Assembly (NCBI GenBank): GCA_035328465.1 | Contig: DAOLIQ010000105.1 | Span: forward strand, 1 to 9,804 | DNA length: 9,804 nucleotides | Source of the DNA: JADJEI01 sp035328465 | GTDB lineage: Bacteria; Bacteroidota; Ignavibacteria; Ignavibacteriales; Ignavibacteriaceae | Direction of reading: 5' to 3' | Part shown: piece after piece, positions 5,353-9,804 of the stretch | Numbering within the stretch: position 1 is the stretch's first letter | Layout of the letters: each line of letters opens with the position of its first letter | The notes under the pieces: generated by a model | The model's database searches: none | What the model saw: only the letters and a program-made list of their open reading frames with translations | What the model was told of the DNA's origin: nothing | Made by a program: the position numbers and the translations under genes

Positions 5353-8300
5353 GTGATAAAAACTGATTCCAGTTGTACCTCCTCTAATCCGTACTCGATT
5401 AGATCAAATGCTTCGGCAATTCTGCTTTTACTGTTAACATTTTCTCTTCTATTTATCGCTTGTAATAAATCGGACATCGCAATTGATGAAGAGGAAATTG
5501 CTGATGATTCAACTGATGTGTGGTACAAACAGGCCGACATTGAACTTGGTTCAAAAATACAAATGTTTTCTTCATCAACGGGAGTCGCAGTTTCGCGGGG
5601 CCGCGGGAATATCCCCGGCAATGCTTACAAATATGAAAATGGAAAATGGATTTCAATATTCAATTTTCCTTATTCTGATTTCCCGTTAATCAGACAGTAC
5701 GATTCAACAAAAATTTGGGTTATAAATCACCTGACGCATACAGGTCATTATAAACCTGTACTTACTGAAATAACTGCAAATGGTAAAAAAGAAATTGACT
5801 TACCTTCTGTAAAATGGGATGATACTGATTTTGCGATGTGGAAAACACTTACTATTTCTCGTGACAAAACAGCCTGGCTTGCGGGTCAGCAAGGCAATAT
5901 TATTTTTTATAATAAAAAAAAATGGCAAGTTCATCCAAGTCCGGTAAATAGAGATTCGCTTTCTAATTTTCTTTCAGGCGATATAAATGATTTATTCATG
6001 TTTGATTCAAAAAACGGCTGGGGGGTGGGAAAAGACGGTTTGATAATTAGATGTATTGAATCTAATTGGCAAAAGTTTGCTTCGCCGACAAATAATCATC
6101 TGGAAAAAATCTGGATGGCAAATAAAAATTTTGGATGGATCACCGGACAGAATGGAACTCTTTTAAAATACGATGGGAAAAAATGGGAAGTTCAGAGAAT
6201 CGAAACCGCCGATCATCTGCTCTCCATAAAAGGAATTGATTCAACCTATGCTATCGCCGTTGGTGCTAATTCTACAATGTTTGAGTATGATGGAAGAATA
6301 TGGAAAAAAAACATTGATGCGGTGAGCATTGAAGATAATTTTCAAGATGTCGATTTCGTTTTAGAATCTGACCGCAGGCAAAAGACCTGGATTATTGGCG
6401 ACAATGGAATTTACACTAACTCCAAAACGATTGGGTTCTCGTTTACTGATTTTACTTCGCGTGCTTCGTTAAGACCAAACAGCCGCGGTGGAATATTTTT
6501 TAATCATGATGATCACTCTGCCCCCGATCTACTTTCGCTGCCTTCGGATGGTCCTGCCGTAATCTACGAAAATAATGGCAGGGGTATTTTTACAGAATAT
6601 AAATACAACGAGAATTCTTCCGATCCGCTAAGAAGTTCGAACTATACTGCGGTTGCTGATTTTAATAATGATGGTGAAAATGATATCATTCAAATTTATT
6701 ATGCCGACAAATTTAAAGTTTATCTTGGCAGTGGAAATTCATTCAGAGATTTTTCTGATAAATCGAATCTCAATTTTGAGTATATCAACCCGGCTTCCCT
6801 TCTTTCTGGCAGCACTTCTGATTTTGATAACGATGGTAACCTCGATTTGTTGATTTGGAATTATGACGGACAGTCATATTTCTATAGAAATAACGGAGCT
6901 GCACAGTTTACTTCTGTCAGCGGCGGAACAGGTTTACCTCTCAGCAAAAAATTACCTATTAATACTATGTTGAATGGTGATTTTAATAATGATGGTCTTA
7001 CCGATATATTTTTGGTATATCGCATTCCGGTCGCCCACAAATACTTTTCACTTTATTTGAACAAGGGTAATTTTCATTTTGAAGAAAAAACACCGCCGGA
7101 ATTTAAATCGCTTAATAATTTATCACTCAATTCCAATTCGGCTTGTACAGCAGACTTCAATAATGACGGCTGGTTGGATATATTCATTCAGAATCAGCAA
7201 GCTCCTCCTATTTTATTTATAAACAAAGGTGATGCTTCATTCGATAACCAATCAGAACGGGCTGGATTTAACGAAATCATTTTTAATCCCGAACCATTAA
7301 ACGGCTGTGCTTCGGCTTGCGATGTGAATAATGATGGATGGATGGATTTGTTCGTCAGCTCAAAATTGTTTTTAAATTCAAAGCGAATGAGCTTTCGTGA
7401 AGTTAGCCAGGAAACAGGAATCAATTTTGCCGGTAACCCTTCCTTTGCTGATATTGATAATGATGGAGACAACGACTTGTTTGTAGGCATCAGTGAAGCA
7501 ATTGGCGATAATGGAAATAAATGCGTGCTTTATAGAAATAATCTTAACAGAAATAATTATTTGAATGTTAAATTATTTCCTGACGTTTCTAATCGCTCAG
7601 GTGCTGGTGTGAAATTATCCCTAACGGGGTTCGACAAGAAAGGAAATATAATTTCAAAGGAATTTTGTACAGCAGGCTGTGGTTCATCACCTGTATTGCA
7701 AAATATGACCAATATAATTTTAGGAGTTCCGCTGAATATCAAGTATAATTTGAAAGTAGAATTTCCGGCTGGCGGTAAATTGGAATTTCCAAATGTAACG
7801 CGCGGATCAGTTCTTGAAGTTTATGAATCAACTTTCGTTAAAAGATTAGTTACCCTATCATCTAAATCTATTCAAAGAACATTCTTATTGTTAAATCTTC
7901 CTATTGAAATTATTAAGCTAATAATCATAATAATTATTATTGGCTTACTTTATTTTGCTGCAGTAAAATTTAAAGCTAAAAACGTCACCGGTTATTATTT
8001 CATTCCCATAACCTTATTGTTGATCTATTTGCTTATCGTTCATTTTACAATAAATGAGCCGTGGCTCATTTCGTCAGCTATTTCTTTTTCTGTAATTCCC
8101 GCATTAGGTGTTTCTTTTATTTATGCTGCTAAAAATTATCTTGAAAAGAAAAACGCAAAATATATTTCGCATTTTAGAATTGAAGGCAAAATAGGCGAAG
8201 GTGGAATGGGCGCCGTTTATAAAGCATATGATTCTATTACCAAAAAAAATGTTGCCTTAAAATTGATGAACCCCGCCTTGCTCCAGGATGCGGAAAATAA

Positions 8301-8955
8301 AAAAAGATTTTCTGGAGAAGGACAGCTTCTATCTTCTTTTAATCATCCAAACATCGTGAAAGTGTTTGAAACGGGTGAAGCTGACGATAAATTTTTTATT
8401 GCAATGGAATATCTTGAAGGGGGAACATTAAAAAACTTGCTTGAAAAAAATTATCCACTTGATAATTCTTTAGTAAAGAAAATTATGATTCAGATTTGTG
8501 AGGGGCTGGCGGAAATTCACTCGCATAAAGTTGTTCATCGTGATTTGAAGACCAATAACATTATGCTTGATTCTTTTGGCAATATCAGAATTATGGATTT
8601 TGGTCTATCAAAGTCAACACTCGTTTCAACAATGACTTCACTCGGAACGGTAATCGGAACCCTTGGATACGTTGCGCCTGAGCAAGTGACCAATATTAAT
8701 TCTGATCATCGGACTGATATTTTTTCCGTCGGCGTTATTTTTTATGAACTGCTCGCCAATACCTTACCGTTCAAAGGTGAAAATGAAATTGCACTTATTC
8801 ATTCTATTTTTAACAATACCCCGCCGCCGCCTTCATCAATGAATAATCTTATTGGGAAATTGGAAGATGAGATTGCAGAGAAATGTTTGCAGAAAGATCC
8901 TGCACGAAGATATCAGAGCGTGCAAGAATTAATTTTAGATTTGAATAAACTTTAG
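5353..8955 (+). CDS. Receptor-type Ser/Thr kinase: BNR-like propeller, FG-GAP/ASPIC ectodomain, three membrane helices, Hanks kinase
   Basis: About 1200 residues, numbered from the GTG at 5353. Order: hydrophobic signal 22-36 ending LFIAC, so Cys37 may be lipidated; roughly 57-363, BNR/YCF48-like repeats (GWGVGKDGLI, GWITGQNGTL, TWIIGDNGIY); 380-710, one degenerate and six canonical FG-GAP/VCBS motifs (DFNNDG type); 735-825, ASPIC/UnbV domain (NRSGAGVKLSL); helices about 853-872, 881-898 and 905-926; 941-1200, kinase. The kinase is complete: Gly-rich loop GEGGMG (948-953), Lys970, Glu989, HRD (1062-1064), Asn1069, DFG (1082-1084), a Ser/Thr-rich activation loop, APE (1108-1110), Asp1122, Arg1186. 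Three helices after an exported N-terminus put the kinase in the cytoplasm. The ectodomain resembles CRTAC1-like proteins; ligand unknown. No in-frame ATG precedes the signal. GTG (4 bases after the peroxidase stop) is preferred over TTG at 5326, which would overlap the peroxidase gene by 23 bases. Confidence 0.93.
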   Translation: MIKTDSSCTSSNPYSIRSNASAILLLLLTFSLLFIACNKSDIAIDEEEIADDSTDVWYKQADIELGSKIQMFSSSTGVAVSRGRGNIPGNAYKYENGKWISIFNFPYSDFPLIRQYDSTKIWVINHLTHTGHYKPVLTEITANGKKEIDLPSVKWDDTDFAMWKTLTISRDKTAWLAGQQGNIIFYNKKKWQVHPSPVNRDSLSNFLSGDINDLFMFDSKNGWGVGKDGLIIRCIESNWQKFASPTNNHLEKIWMANKNFGWITGQNGTLLKYDGKKWEVQRIETADHLLSIKGIDSTYAIAVGANSTMFEYDGRIWKKNIDAVSIEDNFQDVDFVLESDRRQKTWIIGDNGIYTNSKTIGFSFTDFTSRASLRPNSRGGIFFNHDDHSAPDLLSLPSDGPAVIYENNGRGIFTEYKYNENSSDPLRSSNYTAVADFNNDGENDIIQIYYADKFKVYLGSGNSFRDFSDKSNLNFEYINPASLLSGSTSDFDNDGNLDLLIWNYDGQSYFYRNNGAAQFTSVSGGTGLPLSKKLPINTMLNGDFNNDGLTDIFLVYRIPVAHKYFSLYLNKGNFHFEEKTPPEFKSLNNLSLNSNSACTADFNNDGWLDIFIQNQQAPPILFINKGDASFDNQSERAGFNEIIFNPEPLNGCASACDVNNDGWMDLFVSSKLFLNSKRMSFREVSQETGINFAGNPSFADIDNDGDNDLFVGISEAIGDNGNKCVLYRNNLNRNNYLNVKLFPDVSNRSGAGVKLSLTGFDKKGNIISKEFCTAGCGSSPVLQNMTNIILGVPLNIKYNLKVEFPAGGKLEFPNVTRGSVLEVYESTFVKRLVTLSSKSIQRTFLLLNLPIEIIKLIIIIIIIGLLYFAAVKFKAKNVTGYYFIPITLLLIYLLIVHFTINEPWLISSAISFSVIPALGVSFIYAAKNYLEKKNAKYISHFRIEGKIGEGGMGAVYKAYDSITKKNVALKLMNPALLQDAENKKRFSGEGQLLSSFNHPNIVKVFETGEADDKFFIAMEYLEGGTLKNLLEKNYPLDNSLVKKIMIQICEGLAEIHSHKVVHRDLKTNNIMLDSFGNIRIMDFGLSKSTLVSTMTSLGTVIGTLGYVAPEQVTNINSDHRTDIFSVGVIFYELLANTLPFKGENEIALIHSIFNNTPPPPSSMNNLIGKLEDEIAEKCLQKDPARRYQSVQELILDLNKL
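6658..7476 (+). repeat. Six calcium-loop FG-GAP/VCBS motifs inside the receptor-kinase gene
   Basis: Six 27-base segments encode D-x-(N/D)-N-D-G-x-x-D loops: 6658-6684, 6820-6846, 6979-7005, 7153-7179, 7321-7347 and 7450-7476. Start-to-start spacings are 162, 159, 174, 168 and 129 bases. DxDxDG loops of this kind bind calcium in integrin alpha chains and related propellers. A seventh, degenerate copy (NHDDHSAPDLLSL) is encoded just upstream, at about 6502-6540, which would complete a seven-bladed propeller. Confidence 0.85.
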
Positions 8956-8963
8956 TGTGATTA

Positions 8964-8982
8964 TTGAAATGTCTAATTTCAA
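8964..8982. terminator. Weak hairpin between convergent genes
   Basis: TTGAAAT-GTCTA-ATTTCAA is a perfect 7-bp inverted repeat with a 5-base loop, placed 9 bases after the kinase stop in the 68-base gap before the convergent sorting-domain gene. It is AT-rich and lacks a good U-tract on either side; a 10-base near-repeat (AAATCGGTTT/TAATCGGTTT, 8981-9000) follows. Position suits a shared terminator, but strength is doubtful. Confidence 0.35.
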
Positions 8983-9023
8983 ATCGGTTTTAATCGGTTT
9001 AAAATGCGTACTATTTTTTCAGA

Positions 9024-9665
9024 TCACTTTAGCAGCAGCATTTTTTTGACTGAAGAAAACTCCCCTTCACCAACTGCGGGATAAACATGTATTTTGTAAA
9101 TGTACATCCCGCTTGCTAATCTGCTGCCATCAAAATTATACTCATAGTAGCCGGATTTCTTTTCTCCATTTACTAGTTCAGCCACTCTTTCTCCAAGAAT
9201 GTTATAAACACTTAGATTAACTTTCGAATCCTTTGGCAAAGTAAATGTGATTTTGGTTGTTGGGTTAAAGGGGTTGGGATAATTCTGATTCATTTCAAAC
9301 TTTTCCGGCAAAGAAGATTTTATATTTATTGTTTTGAAAAACTGTCTGCCTTCGTTTGTTGTGATCTTAAATTTAATATCCGAACTTTGATCGGTATTCG
9401 TTGTTCGATCTGCGTCAAACAAAAACTTTGCGATCATCTCTTTGCTTTGGGGAACTTTTGTTATCTCAACTTTTTTTGAATTGAATTTTATCCAATCCGG
9501 CGCAGACTCAACCTCAATCATTACATCATTAAAATCAGTACTGGTTGTGTTGTTCACAGAAAGTTCAATCACATTTCCTTTTGAGTCGAATGGGACTTCA
9601 TAAGGCTGGCAATATAGAATTGATGCTGTTATTAATATTGTTATGGTTGTTAGTAGTTGTTTCAT
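9024..9665 (-). CDS. Small secreted protein with type IX-style C-terminal sorting domain
   Basis: A 213-residue exported protein. Residues 1-19 form a Sec signal peptide (MKQLLTTITILITASILYC, followed by QPYEV). Residues about 24-116 look like one beta-sandwich domain (APDWIKFNSKKVEI...SSDIKFKITTNEG), function unknown. From about 119 to the end lies the sorting module: NQNYPNPFNPTTKITFTLP (126-144), YNILGERVAELVNGEKKSGYYEY (154-176), LASGMYIYKI (183-192) and a basic C-terminus (SVKKMLLLK). Such modules direct export across the outer membrane by the type IX (Por) system in Bacteroidota and are abundant in Ignavibacteria. The cargo is unusually small for a module normally attached to large enzymes or adhesins. 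The ATG at 9665 fits the signal peptide. It lies 40 bases after the stop of a partial gene on the same strand, so they may be co-transcribed. Confidence 0.92.
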   Translation of the reverse strand: MKQLLTTITILITASILYCQPYEVPFDSKGNVIELSVNNTTSTDFNDVMIEVESAPDWIKFNSKKVEITKVPQSKEMIAKFLFDADRTTNTDQSSDIKFKITTNEGRQFFKTINIKSSLPEKFEMNQNYPNPFNPTTKITFTLPKDSKVNLSVYNILGERVAELVNGEKKSGYYEYNFDGSRLASGMYIYKIHVYPAVGEGEFSSVKKMLLLK

Positions 9666-9713
9666 TGTTTAATTGTAAAATTGCTAAATTGTTAATTGTA
9701 CATTGTTAATTGT
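9664..9713. repeat. Three copies of ATTGTT(T)AATTGT at a gene junction
   Basis: The 12-mer ATTGTTAATTGT occurs at 9688-9699 and 9702-9713, and a version with one extra T at 9664-9676. The first two copies are offset by 14 bases. The array begins at the start codon of the sorting-domain gene and runs over the stop codon of the upstream partial gene. It may be slipped, low-complexity spacer DNA. Confidence 0.6.
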
Positions 9714-9804
9714 TAATTCTCTCCCCGATATACTCCAGATAGTAATGCAGAAACTTCCATCCTTCTGTTGTTAACAAAGGAGAGGGTGAATTATAGTTTT
9801 CTTC
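9706..9804 (-). CDS. 3' end of an unidentified gene entering from the right edge
   Basis: On the - strand the frame starting at the last base of the window stays open for 32 codons and ends at TAA (9708-9706). The translation ends SPSPLLTTEGWKFLHYYLEYI followed by GERINN, which has the composition of real protein (Trp, aromatic and charged residues, amphipathic pattern), unlike the AT-rich noise nearby. The product is not recognisable from this tail. It is on the same strand as, and 40 bases before, the sorting-domain gene. Confidence 0.55.
   Translation of the reverse strand, partial: EENYNSPSPLLTTEGWKFLHYYLEYIGERINN

Noticed and set aside
7194..7742. Open frames on the - strand under the FG-GAP/ASPIC part of the receptor kinase.
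   Set aside because: They mirror the repetitive Asp/Asn-rich coding on the + strand and have no recognisable protein features.
9718..9786. CTCTCC and GGAGAG inverted repeat with a TTGTTAACAA palindrome, resembling a mobile element end.
   Set aside because: The stretch reads as continuous protein-coding sequence on the - strand (the partial gene), which explains it better; the arms are short and far apart.

Overview
The window looks like a chromosomal segment of a low-GC member of the Bacteroidota/Chlorobiota group, most likely an ignavibacterium. Three things point there: the short secreted protein near the right end carries the NQNYPNPFNPTT motif of type IX-style C-terminal sorting domains, a very large lipoprotein-like protein combines FG-GAP and ASPIC/UnbV domains, and Shine-Dalgarno signals are weak while some promoters resemble the Bacteroidetes -33/-7 type. 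This placement is an inference from protein style; there is no rRNA or other marker here.

Left part (93-2628): an acetyl-CoA-synthetase-like protein on the + strand meets a HisH-like glutamine amidotransferase on the - strand, with one base between their stop codons. Both are recognisable along their full length, yet both have lost residues their families need. The synthetase has a wrecked ATP-binding P-loop and a fully replaced acyl pocket. The HisH homologue has Gly in place of the nucleophilic Cys.

Middle (2740-5348): a run of + strand genes. An AlkD-type DNA glycosylase and a Rid-family protein lie 2 bases apart. A soluble TPM-domain protein overlaps a small three-helix membrane protein by one base. 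These are followed by a membrane-anchored, thioredoxin-type glutathione peroxidase. Repair, reactive-metabolite and peroxide functions suggest a loose damage-response theme.

Centre-right (5353-8955): the outstanding gene. One polypeptide of about 1200 residues holds a lipoprotein-like signal, a BNR/YCF48-like propeller, a CRTAC1-like module (FG-GAP repeats plus ASPIC/UnbV), three transmembrane helices and a complete Hanks-type Ser/Thr kinase. It is a single-chain receptor kinase with the sensor outside and the kinase inside, starting 4 bases after the peroxidase stop codon and probably co-transcribed with it.

Right end (8956-9804): a short sorting-domain protein on the - strand, preceded by the 3' end of another - strand gene that enters from outside the window. 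A small ATTGTTAATTGT repeat fills the junction between them. No tRNA, rRNA, CRISPR array, transposase or phage gene was seen, and no gene-free stretch exceeds about 110 bases.
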